Shown here piece after piece: positions 21,497-33,352 of a DNA stretch of 64,000 nucleotides; within the stretch, counting starts at the first letter, position 1, and every line of letters begins with the position of its first letter. This DNA is from Molanna angustata (taxonomy: Eukaryota; Arthropoda; Insecta; Trichoptera; Molannidae): contig OY754982.1 in assembly GCA_963576475.1 (NCBI GenBank), positions 4,305,201 through 4,369,200 of the forward strand, read 5' to 3'. The notes under the pieces were generated by a model, which saw nothing but the letters and a program-made list of their open reading frames with translations, was not told where the DNA came from and made no database searches. Made by a program: the position numbers and the translations under genes.

Positions 21497-22039
21497 AGAC
21501 ACACACCAACCAATGTCTCATCTCTTCAACCGTACTATGTTATTTACATTATATAAGTCTCGATGCCAGTGTTGAAAGTTTTTGTACAAATCTCTCAATT
21601 GTTTTGTGTTGTTGAAATTTTATCAAACGCTATGAGAAAAAAATACCATGATTCAAGTTACGATCTAGTGAAATTGGTCATGTATTATGTTCTGTGTACT
21701 GCCATCAAATTTATTTATTCATAAATCAATAGTATGTACACAATATTACAAATTTCACGATGATGAATTCTAATTTTTGAATGACTCGAAAGAGTATGCC
21801 TCGTGTACAATAAATACAAACTATCATGAAGTGACAAATTTCACAAGATTGAAATGTTTCATTTGTAATTTATACCAGGGGGCCTCATTTAAATAGTTAT
21901 CAATGCAAATGTATATGAAATAATTGTTCAAATTTGTATAATATTAATGGAATAAAACTCAATTTGATTGCAATATGAATTCCAAACGTGTTCTTTATAC
22001 GGTTTGAATGCAATCTCATTGAGAAATATGTATGTTTTA
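21497..22039 (+). other. smg: smg 3' UTR and downstream flank
   Basis: No repeat is seen up to 22039, where an inverted-dimer retroposon begins. Probable 3' end formation uses AATAAA at 21809-21814. Longer 3' UTR forms cannot be excluded. Confidence 0.5.
21809..21814 (+). terminator. smg: candidate polyadenylation signal of smg
   Basis: AATAAA, 313 bases after the stop codon, is the first canonical hexamer downstream. Confidence 0.5.
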
Positions 22040-22428
22040 ACAGATTTATAATTATCTCAATGGAGACGAAGTTGGAATATTTATTGTAGGAGAACCGGGA
22101 AATCAAGGCACCTACAGGGCTTACGACCTGTCATCGGCTGGTTTACGTGATCACTTTATGCGCTTGCGCAGCGTTCACCAATTATTATTTTTATCTCATT
22201 AAAAGGCATAATTGGTGAACGTTGCGCAAGCGCATAAAGTGATCACGTAAACCAGCCGATGACAGGTCGTAAGCCCTGTAGGTGCCTTGATTTCCCGATT
22301 CTCCTACAATAAATATTCCAACTTCGTCTCTATTGAGATAATTATAAATCTGTTAAAAAATATCTTTGACTCCCGACAGGGAAAAGAATCCAATGTTTGC
22401 GCATATGCAATAATAAAAATATTCGATT
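22040..22428. mobile_element. inverted-dimer retroposon, copy 2, with 16-bp target duplication
   Basis: The arms are the same as in 3650-4193 but with a shorter centre. It is flanked by AAATATGTATGTTTTA at 22024-22039 and 22429-22444. As in copy 1, only one side carries the CTCCCGACAGGG...ATATTCG extension. The target sequence and its length differ from copy 1, so the insertions are independent. Confidence 0.8.
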
Positions 22429-22851
22429 AAATATGTATGTTTTATTTCACAGTTTTATAATAAAATTATTGTAATTAGGTTTTAACTGTGTCTCCAGCCG
22501 TTTTGGTAATATTTATTTTTTTTATATCACAAAATTACTTATCATTTGACAATAATATCTGAAAAATGAATGAGTTTTGTTAACTACCTACAAAAAATAT
22601 TATATGTGTATTGAAATTTTTGGCCTAAAAATATTGAAAAATGAAGCTGAAATTATTATTTAATTAGATAATAAAATTGAATAGTTTTTTTTATGTAGGT
22701 ACTTAACAATTTGAATTAATTATACTGAATTTATGAAGTTTTATAAAACATGTATGGAAATATGGAAACTAATGAAAATCAGCCTATTTTGTTAGCAACC
22801 GTATTAAACAGTTTTAAATTTTTACTTATTTACAAAAATACTCAAATATTT

Positions 22852-23176
22852 TTCGGTACTCTGTGCACTGAAATGTTTAAAAATCAATTTAAATTGTCGA
22901 TTATTGTCATTGTATTTTCGGTACTCTGTGCACTGAAATGTTTAAAAATCAATTTAAATTGTCGATTATTGTCATTGTATTTTCGGTACTCTGTGCACTG
23001 AAATGTTTAAAAATCAATTTAAATTGTCGATTATTGTCATTGTATTTTCGGTACTCTGTGCACTGAAATGTTTAAAAATCAATTTAAATTGTCGATTATT
23101 GTCATTGTATTTTCGGTACTCTGTGCACTGAAATGTTTAAAAATCAATTTAAATTGTCGATTATTGTCATTGTATT
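22852..23176. repeat. 65-bp tandem array, 5 copies
   Basis: Units start at 22852, 22917, 22982, 23047 and 23112 with TTCGGTACTCTGTGCACTGA and are essentially identical. Because 65 is not a multiple of 3, no long frame is kept. Confidence 0.92.
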
Positions 23177-25442
23177 TTTTTCTCATAGTCTTTGATTTTT
23201 TATGTTTAATTTGACATATGATTCTTGTTGATGAGAATATATCGATTGTCCGCAATTAATTTTGTTGACATATTATAAATAATTATATGCTACGCAATTA
23301 CACCAATATAGATGTATGTTTAATGTTATTTTATACACTTTTCGTTTTGATCGTTACGGTCAAAACTGTGTTTACCATAAATAAATATATGTATTATAAT
23401 GTGTGTTCATATAATATGTACTTTGATGAAATATAACTATTGTCACATGTTTCGTTGATCAATTTTATCGTTGAATATTGATTTTTATGACTTGTCATCA
23501 AATTTCACACTTAGTCATATTATATTTATATTTTTTTTATATAAACAAAGTAAATTATGAAAAAAATTATGCTTTATATTTTGAAATTAATTGGGTCTTG
23601 ATGTTTTGACATAAAGGTTTTTCTGTCGCTACCATGTAATCAGACAATGACAGGATAAGAAATTAGGAAAGAAAGTAAGATAAAGAAAAATGTCATTAAT
23701 AAAATGAACGTCAACATTGAGATGTTTTAGCCACATGGAAAAAACGAATGAAGGACGCCTGACAAAGAAAATATACACACAACTCCTACAGGAATGATAC
23801 AAGAGGTTGTCCAAGAAAAGTATTGCACGACCGTATAAGACATTCTGAGTTAAATGTAAGACGTTTGATGGACATGTATGAGACAATGCTTGAGGCAATT
23901 TTGATGAGGCAATGAATTCGTGCAAAGATAGAAAATGTGGTGTTCGGTTCTCTGACTATTGGGACATGGAGTGATGTTATTGTAGGAAAAAATATCCACT
24001 ATTCCTTTCGTAGGTATTTAAAGTTTTTTCTGTTTTTCCATGTTCCATATAAATCCATTCAAAAAAAATATAAATATTCAACATTCTGATCTATTCTAAC
24101 CAATATAAATGCACATAAATAGTATAATATAATTTTTGATTGTAGTTTTTTTCAATTTCCCATCTTCTATCAAGCAAAATTGTAATAAGAGTACATCACT
24201 AAAATAAGATAACCAATGGATTTTAAATACATCGAAGTTTAAGCTAAAATTTTTCATGTTATGTAGCCACTAATATTAAAATTCAGTAATTGTTATTTCA
24301 TTGCTAGAATAACAAAAGAATAATTCCGTCGTATTTTGAGTTGGCGACATTTATTTATTTTGTATTTAACAGACTGATGAATTTTGATTCTTTTTAAATA
24401 TCATTACTTTTTGTTGTTTAAAATTATGTAATATTGTACAAGCGTTTATAAATTTTTCTTATTTACACAAAAATGATTGCATAATATTTTTTTTAATTAT
24501 TTGTTTATTTTACAAGGATTTTGAGTGAGTTTTAGTATTGTTACCCTACTGTAAATTCATTTTTAGTATAATTTTTTTCCAGATTTGATGGATTTGATGC
24601 GTGTTGGATTTTACTATCTCGACAAAAATATAATCCTTAAAAAAACACCAGAATTATTTAAGTTTTTCATTGTTTTCTCGTTCGTACTATTTTTGTTTTA
24701 ATTGTGGTTTGTCTTTAAGACGTTCTAGTGAAATGTATCTTTATATGGATTTTCTATTTTTTTTAATTGTAAAAAACATAATCGCCTATTTATTATATTG
24801 TGTACTAAATTTTTTTTTTTCATTGTTAATTTGTGTATACATTGAAAACAGATATTGATTTTGACGAAATGTGTCAGTTATAACATTGTGTGTATCTTGT
24901 AATTATTTTTATACATTACACACTCTAAAAATACACTTGTACATTTTATTGTATTCATATAAACAAAATGCCTAAAATATTGCAATTATTAGTATGTTTA
25001 GGAAGTATCAAATGACTAATATAAATATAAATTGTTTTAACTTTAACTGTATGCTTTTTTATGTTCATTTTTATTATTTTCTTTATGTAAATATAAGAAC
25101 ATTATTTAAACATAATGTGTGTACTTTCCAAAGATATTTTTTACTGTGTAATATATCGATATCAAAAATATTTTCAATTGTATCTTTGTGTGTATTTAAA
25201 GAAAGAAAAAAATCTGTATATTATGAATTAAATATATTAATTATTGTAATTATCAATATTTATATAGTGTGAATAATTTGATTAAATTGCAAACATATTT
25301 TTTTATATAATATCTATTTTGATTTATTATGGTATCCTCTTTATATCAAAAATGATTATTAATAATTTATATAATTTTTAATGCATCTCAGCAACTAATG
25401 CTCCTATTTTTCTGAATCAATTTTTACATTTAGATAAACGTC
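23177..25442. other. AT-rich intergenic DNA with one LINE relic
   Basis: Apart from the LINE 3' remnant at 23690-23985, I see only very AT-rich sequence with short chance frames. Confidence 0.5.
23690..23985 (+). mobile_element. decayed LINE 3' end (GHIERM-type)
   Basis: GATGTTTTAGCCACATGGAA (FSHME-like), GGACGCCTGACAAAGAAAAT (RLTKK-like), then CAAGAAAAGTATTGCACGAC and GTTCGGTTCTCTG...TGGAGTGATG follow the order of the copies at 12318-12760 and 43850-44725. Confidence 0.65.
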
Positions 25443-25985
25443 CGCACGTAACTCATGAAAAGGTCCCTGGTTCGATTCCTGTTACGCAACGTCCTACGCA
25501 GGCGATTCAAAGCGAACATGAAGCGGTGCGGCGTGACGAGAAAATAACAAACAGTCGGTAACTATGGAAGTGTCCTACGTTACCAACCGCGAGTAGGGTA
25601 CGGAGCGGCGCGATGCGAAGCGAACGCGATCAGTTGGTTTGATATTTTCGCGCAAATTGGAAGCGGTGCCATAGTTTTTTTTGGTTAAGTATAATGTCAG
25701 AAGTGCGATTCGCTCGCACGTAGGCCAGAATCGCCGTGTCGCACCGCATCACATTGAATTCGCGTGTAACTGCATCGGAACGCTTCGCAATCGCGTTCGC
25801 TTTGAATCAGCTACGTAGGACGTCACGTTAGACAAACATTTTTTTAATTATTGTGTTTTCAGTCTGGATCTGTGAGACGATAAATATCATGTCTTTAGAA
25901 TGTAGCAACTTGTTATCGGGTGGGTGTTTAGTTAATATTCAATATTGTACATGTTAGATGCCCGAGAAGCAATACAAAATAAAAT
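25443..25985 (+). mobile_element. SINE family 2, + strand copy, split by a GC-rich TIR element
   Basis: The head side has the B box GGTTCGATTCC near 25470. The body resumes after 25830 with GATCTGTGAGACGATAAATA, GTAGCAACTTGTTATCGGGT and the end GCCCGAGAAGC followed by an A-rich tail. The two parts are separated by 25490-25823. Confidence 0.65.
25490..25823. mobile_element. GC- and CpG-rich TIR element
   Basis: The ends ACGTCCTACGCAGGCGATTC and inverted ACGTCCTACGTAGCTGATTC continue with AAAGCGAAC, 29 bp with a few mismatches. The interior is unusually GC- and CpG-rich for this window (GCGGTGCGGCG, GGAGCGGCGCGATGCGAAGC). It has no coding capacity. Confidence 0.7.
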
Positions 25986-26085
25986 AAAATATGTCTACCG
26001 CAGGAAAATTTTATCTGAAAACCTTAAATTGTTAAATAAAATTAATTCGCCGATTCAGACGCCATAAAAGTTTATTTTGTGGATG

Positions 26086-26151
26086 ATCGTTTTGGCTGAG
26101 TTTACCCTTTCAACTGATTGAGTCTTTCTCGGCTACTTGTTTCAGCCAAAA
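26086..26151. repeat. hairpin, 14-bp arms
   Basis: ATCGTTTTGGCTGA and TCAGCCAAAACGAT face each other across about 38 bases. Confidence 0.7.
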
Positions 26152-26469
26152 CGATAATTTTTTAAAAGAATCTTCACAGAACGAAACAAAGGAAATTCTG
26201 TGAATCTTTGTGGTATATAAATCATTCATTTGATTTTATATAACCCTAAGGTAGAGTTCTACAATAGCAGGACCGTTTGCATTCTCAAAATAAAAGTAAA
26301 ATAGTTTATTGTTTTATTTTGTTAAATCTATTTTTTGTATTTACAAGCTTTATCATGGAAGTATTCTAGCTGTTATTGTGATAAACAGATCATTGTAGTA
26401 GCTCTTGTGAACGTATACAAAATTAAATAAAATTTCCCTTTTAAATATTAATCTATATTTTAAGTCATA

Positions 26470-27116
26470 GGTCCGAATGCAGAGTCCTACCTAAATACTA
26501 AATTCTAAATACTAACCATAATTTCATTGCACAGTCGTTCACTTAATTTAGGAGATCACTGACTTCCTAACTGGAGGATGCTACGAAGTTATTGCATGAG
26601 AATTGCATTGCAGAAACATATCTAAATACTTAGCGCATGCGCATCGGCATTAACTAACATTTGCAAACTGTCAAAAAGTAAGGTTGATCGCGATAAACCT
26701 TACGAGTAGTTTAATACTAAAATACGAGATTTTTTCGGTGGATGATGATTTTACCGGCTTTGTTGAATATGTATTTGGTAATTTTGTCAAATCAAATACA
26801 GCGATCCATATGAGATGCCGAAAGTTCACTGGAATTTCAGAAAAATTGTGACATCGAGCTGTCAGTGTGAGCTTAGTTACATATGTTTGTGTTGTTATGA
26901 TAAAAAAATATTTTAAACGTCAGTCTAAGCCCATATAAAGCTATCTATCTCTTTTCATTATACACAATAATGTGAAATTCTACGCCATCGACCTTAAGTT
27001 TGTCGTAGTATTTAGTTTGTGATGTCTCTGCAACGCAATTGCTAACATAAGAATACTAAATACTCCTGTGAGGTTAGGAGTTAGTATTTAGGTACCTAGG
27101 ACTGTGCATTCGGGTC
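26470..27116. mobile_element. TIR element (GGTCCGAATGCA family)
   Basis: The left end GGTCCGAATGCAGAGTCCTA pairs with the inverted right end GACCCGAATGCACAGTCCTA, and the match continues into ACCTAAATACTAA. Length is 647 bp, with no transposase frame. The target duplication is not clear. Confidence 0.7.
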
Positions 27117-27559
27117 TTAGTCAATTAACAATTTTTGCTTTGAAACAAAAGGATCATGAGATGAATTTCTAGTGCAATAATAAACGTTTATGTATAACAA
27201 TATTGAGCCTATTTTAATGTATATATACTAATATTAGCAAAACAACTTCATTTTACCATTGTTAAGTATTGTTATTAAACAATTGTTGATTATATTCAAT
27301 TTTGTTAAAAATATTGTTAAGCTCTTTGGTTTCAATAATTTCTTTCATAAAATATATGTGAATCATCTGCTCAGATAATTATATTGTATCGGATGGGTTG
27401 AAGATTGGGACATTAATCAAATTCAAATGGTTATTTCGCCCTATCACATTCTATTGATGGATTGAAATGATACAAGAGTCATTGTAAGTTGTGTGATCAA
27501 AAGTATACAAGATTTTAAATGGGCTATAATCAATATATACTAGAACTGCATACTTGTTT

Positions 27560-27650
27560 ACATTGTTTTTAATTTATAACTGACTTCCAAAAACCGAGGA
27601 GGATATCAATTCTACGTGATGTTTTTTTATGTACATATGTTCAGCGGTAA
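27560..27650. repeat. ACTGACTTCCAAAAACCGAGGAGG-type dispersed repeat
   Basis: CTGACTTCCAAAAACCGAGG followed by a TCAATTC and a T-rich GTGATGTTTTTTTATG stretch. A relative is at 37570-37625 (ACCGACTTAAAAAAAGAGGA). I recognise this as a motif often seen in lepidopteran DNA; its class is unsure. Confidence 0.45.
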
Positions 27651-27829
27651 CTTATTACCACGTTGTCAGAATTTTATGAATCCTTTTTCATTAGAATGAG
27701 GGTATCTTCCGATTGGTTCCATTTAAATTTGGTCAAGATCTGATCATGGGATCCATGAAAAAATTATCAAACTCTTCAATTTGCACTTCAACTAAAAACT
27801 AATTTTAATGTTTATTTTTCGTTAGAAAG

Positions 27830-28620
27830 GGCTGTGTTCAGATAGAACACTCGACGTTGAGTGTCGGATATGCCTGAAGTTCCAGCGTTTCAATATGTTT
27901 TCAAAGTTCTTATTATTCACACTGTGGAATGCCATTATAAATTATTTATATTGACTTAACTATTTTGAAGACACTATAGTTTTACTTCCACTCAAAAAAT
28001 TAACTTTTATAAATTAATTATTGGAACGTTTTCGGACTTTCGTCCATCATCAGCAACGTCGTTACTTAAATGGACGAAAGTCTGAAAACGTTCCAATAAT
28101 TAATTTATAAAAGTTAATTTATTGAGTGGAAATAAAACTATAGTGTCTTCAAAATAGTTAAGTCAATATAAATAAGTTTCAATATGAACGCTGATATGGA
28201 CGTTTTGAATGTCAAATGTCATTTATCATACATGTGTCATTTTTGGTTATGTTTTCATCGAAAGACAACAATTGGGCAGTGGAGTAAATAATACTCTGAC
28301 CTTTTATTGGAAACTTGAATGATATTTTTCTTAAATTAACCTCTTTGTGAATGCATATTGTCATCAAATATAATATCAACTGACATAATAGACACCACAG
28401 AAACAAATTGAAATCATCTTACCACAGATAAAAAAGATGTCAACAGATAACTATATCTGCCAAAGAATATTTTTCACCCGACGATTATACAGAGTATTTA
28501 GAGCGTGCACTCGACGTTCAATCCAAACGCGACAGAGTGTCTTTAGAGCATCTGTTTGCGGTCATTCTGAACGGCATAGAGTGTCACTAAGTGCACTCAG
28601 TGTTCATTGTGAACGCAGTC
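27830..28620. mobile_element. TIR element (GGCTGTGTTCA family), copy 1, hosting a foldback element
   Basis: The left end GGCTGTGTTCAGATAGAAC faces the right end GTTCATTGTGAACGCAGTC. The reverse complement of its interior matches 56205-56963, for example ATGCATTCACAAAGAGGTTA in the other copy and GACCTTTTATTGGAAAC here. It is interrupted by the foldback at 27898-28175. No intact transposase frame is present. Confidence 0.7.
27898..28175. mobile_element. foldback element with hammerhead-ribozyme-like core and 11-bp target duplication
   Basis: Arms of about 100 bp flank a centre at about 28045-28075, with a unique 50-bp segment on the left only. The duplication GTTTCAATATG lies at 27887-27897 and 28176-28186. 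On the minus strand, 28053 to 28027 reads CTGATGA, then a T and a 4-bp stem GGAC/GTCC closed by a GAAA loop, then GAAAACG. That is the order of the conserved hammerhead core. The unique side (GTGGAATGCCATTAT) resembles that of 36935-37167 (GTAGAATTCCATTAT), so the three foldbacks are one superfamily, possibly Penelope-related. Confidence 0.7.
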
Positions 28621-30247
28621 ATGGAGTGGTTCCCTCTGAACCATTAAGCCAAGAGAATTGTTGATGAGAATCATGAGAAATAATAAAACACATCAATTTG
28701 TGAAAGATTTGCATATTAATGTATTACTACATACATACTATCACCCCATGTCACACACATTCATTTTGAATTTGTTTTTTTATATGAAAGATTTTAGTCA
28801 GAATTGAGACAAGTATGTAGTTTTACCTATTCCCAGTTAACCTGGGTTTGGCCCTGAGAAAGTCTGATGTAATATTTATATACTTCAACAAAGAAATTCA
28901 AATCCATCATCACTAATTCAAATCATCAAGAAGGATTTCAATTTGTGTTACCCTACAGTGGAGTTCTACAATATTAACCATGAAAGTATGAAACTAATAT
29001 AAACAGTGTCGGCATGAACAAAACAATAACGTCACATAAATATTGGCCTTTTTTTCTTTTCTTATATTTAAATTTAGTGATACATTTTTCCTGATTCATT
29101 TGCAGTTTTACACAATACAAAGTTTTTAATTGTTAAGGATGAAGTGTTCATTATCATATAATAATTACACATTAAGAATAAAATGAGAATATTTTTGCAT
29201 TGTAGCTAGCTAAATATACATTTGTGTAGTTAAATTGTTTTAGTGTATTTTTGTTTTAGTCTGTTGACAGACTTATTTTACAACATTTACAGAAGTTTTT
29301 CTTATACAAACTTAATTATACTGAATTCAAATTTATTTATGTATATAAAACGATTGATTGATTTTTTCAATGTTTAAAACGGTCACTTCATGATAGAACT
29401 CCATAATCACATAGAATTATAATGAAAAAAATAGTATATAATTTTTCTTTCTATTCAGTTTAGTTCACAGACGCAACTCCCATTCACCGGTATCGCTCAA
29501 AGTCGATCACCGTCAGAATGGTGAACAATAGTGGTGAAGTCCATCTATACATAGATTCAAAACGAGGATACAAATAATAAAGGCCAAGAAAAATGGAATA
29601 CCCAAAAGACATTAAAGTTAATAAGTAGGTACAGTAAAATTTAAATGACGTTAAGGAATTAATATATAAATACTGTATTGAAAGGACAGCAATTAAGAAT
29701 ATTATAAATGTGTTTTCATGTAAATGTGTTAAATAACAGAAAAAAACCGACATTAACTAAAAAGGAATGTTACCTTTTACTCTGTTTATCTCTTAATATT
29801 CCTAGTTTATCTAATTTTTTTACCTTTTTTAAACTATGCAAACTAAATTAAATAAAATGAAAAAATTAATATTATTTTTTTCATAATTCTATGTGAATTA
29901 ATTTATTTTTTACTCTACATATTATATCTTCATATATATCACATAAAAATTTGATTGTGCTTTTCTTATGAATGTGCTTGATTTCGTTTGACAATGTCAA
30001 GTTCATAACTTTTGTAATGAAAATACTATTCTGTAGCTTTGTGCCTCCTATATATGTTTATTTCGTTGTTGTCATTATGTACAAATAATTATTTAAAATG
30101 CCTAATCAATGCTTAAAATTATGTTTATCATAAATCAATACATTTAAAATATGGCCTAATTTTCAAAGGAATTAGATAAACACAATGAATTTTATTTCTT
30201 GTATAGATTATTTACAATATGATTCATTTTTGTATTAAAACCTCATT
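28621..30247. other. intergenic DNA, nothing recognised
   Basis: AT-rich, with a few short open frames and no repeat shared within the window. Confidence 0.5.
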
Positions 30248-30456
30248 CTGGGGGGGCGAGTCTGGTGCGACCGTCGAAATCAAAACCCTCACGATTACCC
30301 ATATCGTGGATATAATTATTATATGGAGTTCTATAATATCTTTTATAATATATTTAGTTCTATAATATCATAGATCTCCATATGATAATTATATCCATGA
30401 TATAGGTAATCGCAAGGGCTTTGATATCGCCGGTTGGACCAGACTTGCCCCCCTGA
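30248..30456. mobile_element. foldback MITE (GGGGGGCAAGTCTGGTC family), copy 1
   Basis: Inverted ends contain GGGGGGCGAGTCTGGTGCGA and its counterpart near 30435-30455, and the pairing continues through AAATCAAAACCCT and ATTACCCATATC to the centre. The second copy is 38405-38962. Confidence 0.8.
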
Positions 30457-30764
30457 TTAGCATTGTAAAAAATAAGTCTTTGTATGCTGAAGAATATTTT
30501 ATTTATATATTTAATACTTAACATGGAATTCATGATTTTTATGAAAGCCTGAAACTATAAAATCATTTCATAAATCCAATGAAAATAATTTTATTCCCAG
30601 AATAACTTGGTTTAACAATTTTAAATAGATTTTTTTTAATCATTTATTTCTCTTGTGTCTAATTGATTTTTATATTTTTTTTTTAATAAAAATTGTTGAA
30701 CCTTAAATATTTAGTGCATTCACTTAAATTACTCCTTTCCTCGTTTTGTGTTGGTAAGATTTTT

Positions 30765-30986
30765 GGATAGCCTAGTCTTCACACCCTTTTTTTTTAAACA
30801 TAACCTACAAAAGTTTGGTAAAAATACCAATTTAGTCATTTATTTTAATATTTTAGTTACTTTATTTTAAATATATAATGCAACTGGCGTGAGCCAGTTG
30901 CAATTATAACTACAAACAAACCAACCTATTTTTACCAAACTTTTGTAGGTTAGGTTTACAAAAATGGTGTGAAGACTAGGTTACCC
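30765..30986. mobile_element. MITE with 9-bp target duplication (Mutator-like), copy 1
   Basis: The termini are inverted copies of GGATAnCCTAGTCTTCACAC. The 9-bp direct repeat AAGATTTTT lies at 30756-30764 and 30987-30995. The second copy, 56347-56570, has the same ends and a different 9-bp duplication. A fixed 9-bp duplication fits the Mutator superfamily best. It is 222 bp and non-coding. Confidence 0.85.
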
Positions 30987-31231
30987 AAGATTTTTAGTGT
31001 TGTCAGATATAAAAAAACAAAACTTTGTCAGATGTGACAACATAGATTACACTAAGTTGGATAAATTCTGTAGTATTTGTCACAAATTTAAATGCTGTTT
31101 TTTTGATATACCCCAAAAACAATAAAATGAGTTTTAAATTTATTTGTAAATGCAGTCTCTGTAAATTTACAGAGTAGCGAAATATTTAAAATATAAGCAA
31201 CTCCCTAGAACTAAATTCATCAAATTGTCAA

Positions 31232-32095
31232 CTATGCAAGCTTACCAACACAAAAATATGGAAAGAGATATTATAGACCCGGTATTACAGTCGGCCCGGT
31301 ATTACTCATTGAGTTTGTTAAACTCAAGAGATTAATGTTAAGGGGAGATTGAATCCATTTCCGTATTACAGTGCAATGTGACATGTCAGTTACTAAATCT
31401 TCAATTATAGACATAGTTTATTTTTTCTGTAGTTATTATCTGTCAAATTTTAAATAACCTCAAATAATATGAACTACAAAACGGAATGCTATGACTTGAA
31501 ATACTATTATTTTACTATCCAACATGGTAAATTTAATTTTTTTCACCAAAATAATGCTTTTAAATACCCATGTTCGTTTCAATATGGCTTTCAGTTTGTT
31601 TTGTTGTGTGGCGCCACTATCGATACAACTAACGCCTCTAGTGATAGAACACTGAAACTACACGCGTTGCCTAGCAACGAGTCGAGAAATGACAGTTGAC
31701 TCACCTGGGCTTAATCCGCCAGAAACGTTGAGTTAAATATTTGTCGTTTAGGTTGTGTTTCTGGAACAAAGATTAAAGTAAAAGTGTAGTTAAAATACTT
31801 TGATTTCATAAAATTGTGCAATATTTTGGTTGTTTTGTTGAAATCTAATACCATCAAACGGCACAATTTTATGAAGTTAAAGTATTTTAACTATACTTTT
31901 ACTGATACTTTTGTTGAAACAACCCAGCCTCAGTGACGTATTTGAGGGAAGATTAGGCCTAAACGGACACTGTAATATGCTATATTTTTTTAAAACTTAA
32001 GTTTAGCTCTTAAACTGAGACTGTAATACCGGCCCTATGCAAGCTTACCAACACAAAAAGATGGAAGGAGATAATTATAGTGAATGTTATAGACC
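31232..32095. repeat. direct repeats flanking a TIR element
   Basis: CTATGCAAGCTTACCAACAC begins both 31232-31279 and 32035-32095, and the similarity continues through AAAAnATGGAAnGAGATA to TTATAGACC. The right copy has about 13 extra bases. They enclose the TIR element 31278-32035. Confidence 0.75.
31278..32035. mobile_element. TIR element (CCGGTATTACAGTC family)
   Basis: The left end CCCGGTATTACAGTC and right end GACTGTAATACCGGCCC are inverted repeats. Partial copies of the same end motif recur just inside the left end (GGCCCGGTATTAC) and around 31370 and 31970. A strong internal hairpin spans 31765-31925 (arms with CATAAAATTGTGCA and TAAAATACTTT). The frame 31469-31699 shows no known domain. 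Confidence 0.7.
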
Positions 32096-33171
32096 TCTTT
32101 TCCCTGAGTAAGTACCACTGTGTTGTAAGATTATAAAATAAAAAAAGACACATTTTACACTGTCCAAGATCATAGATTATCTCACCAATTTTTTCTTGTA
32201 TTTCATGTTACCGATTAGGTTAAACTAATGTTTTTCATTGAATATTTCAATATATTGCTAGTGTTGTTACTGTGATGCTTGACAAGTTTCCTAAATCTTA
32301 TATATTTTAGAGCCATGTTAGATCCTAAATGGGATCCATCAATCAAAGCCGACCTTTATCTTCATTCTCTAGCTTTGACATCCTAGTTTTTCGTTTATCA
32401 AATATCTTGTTCAATGATATATGAATACTGATTCTGTACAACGGCCTATCTGAGATTTCTGGTTTATACACTGTCTGTACGGGAACTACGCAATTGATTT
32501 TTAACTAACTTATAGACTAGTAATAGCTCTGAAACTTTCGTAATCTGTGTATTGCCGGTGACAATGCACGTTGAAATTGTTTCCTGCAGTCGATTTTGTT
32601 TTAATTTAAATTTGAAAAGGCTCTCCCCAAATTATTATTTTTTTATTTAGGTACTTGTTGTTATTTTGGAATCTCATGTTGATATATTTTTATACAATAT
32701 TTTGACTGGAAAAATTTAATCCATCTAATAAGTCTGCTGTTCTGAAAAAACTTTATATGAACTAAACTATTCTTTGATAAGAATATTCAATATCAAATTT
32801 CTTGTTTATAATAATTTAATATAGATTCTTTAATAAATTTATGGCTATGTTTATTTTTATTTTAATAATTAGCGTTATTGTTTTTGATAAAAAGTTTATC
32901 CACACAATTGTTACTAATATATTTATAATATTATACAACATGTTTAAGTGATATGTGTGTTTTGAAAATATGTATAAGTAAATGATATCATATTGATATT
33001 AATTCATCGATTAGATTAAACATTCATTTTTAACCATGCAAATATTCCATTACTCTCATTTTGACAAATGAATGAATATAATGCTAAAATTTCAGTACAA
33101 TATAATAGAAAATTACTGATTCACTATAACTTCAATATTACAACTTTATAATAACTCATGAGATAATAGAT
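32096..33171. other. intergenic DNA, nothing recognised
   Basis: AT-rich, with no repeat or exon I can support. Confidence 0.5.
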
Positions 33172-33352
33172 GGGTCAATGGCAGAGCAGTTAGAGCGCTG
33201 GGCTAGTAATCCAGTGGTCGCGAGTTCGAATCCTGCCTCGACCGATTTCGTTCACCTATAGCAAGAGCATTTATGCTTATTTTAGAGAACGTAGGAAGAT
33301 GTATATGTACTCATTTAACAAGGACATATTCATTTTTTATTTTAAAAAAAAT
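33172..33352 (+). mobile_element. SINE family 1 (tRNA-headed), copy 2
   Basis: Head GGGTCAATGGCAGAGCAGTT, anticodon-like loop CTAGTAA, B box GTTCGAATCC, GCCTCGACC. The body has CGATTTCGTTCACCT, GAACGTAGGAAGATGTATAT and AACAAGGACATATTCATT, followed by an A-rich tail. It closely matches 11541-11720. Confidence 0.88.

Noticed and set aside
25490..25823. CpG island or promoter
   Set aside because: The inverted ends and the position within a SINE indicate a mobile element. No downstream exon was found.
28437..28664. 75-codon plus-strand frame
   Set aside because: It lies in the right half of a TIR element with no recognisable transposase motif.
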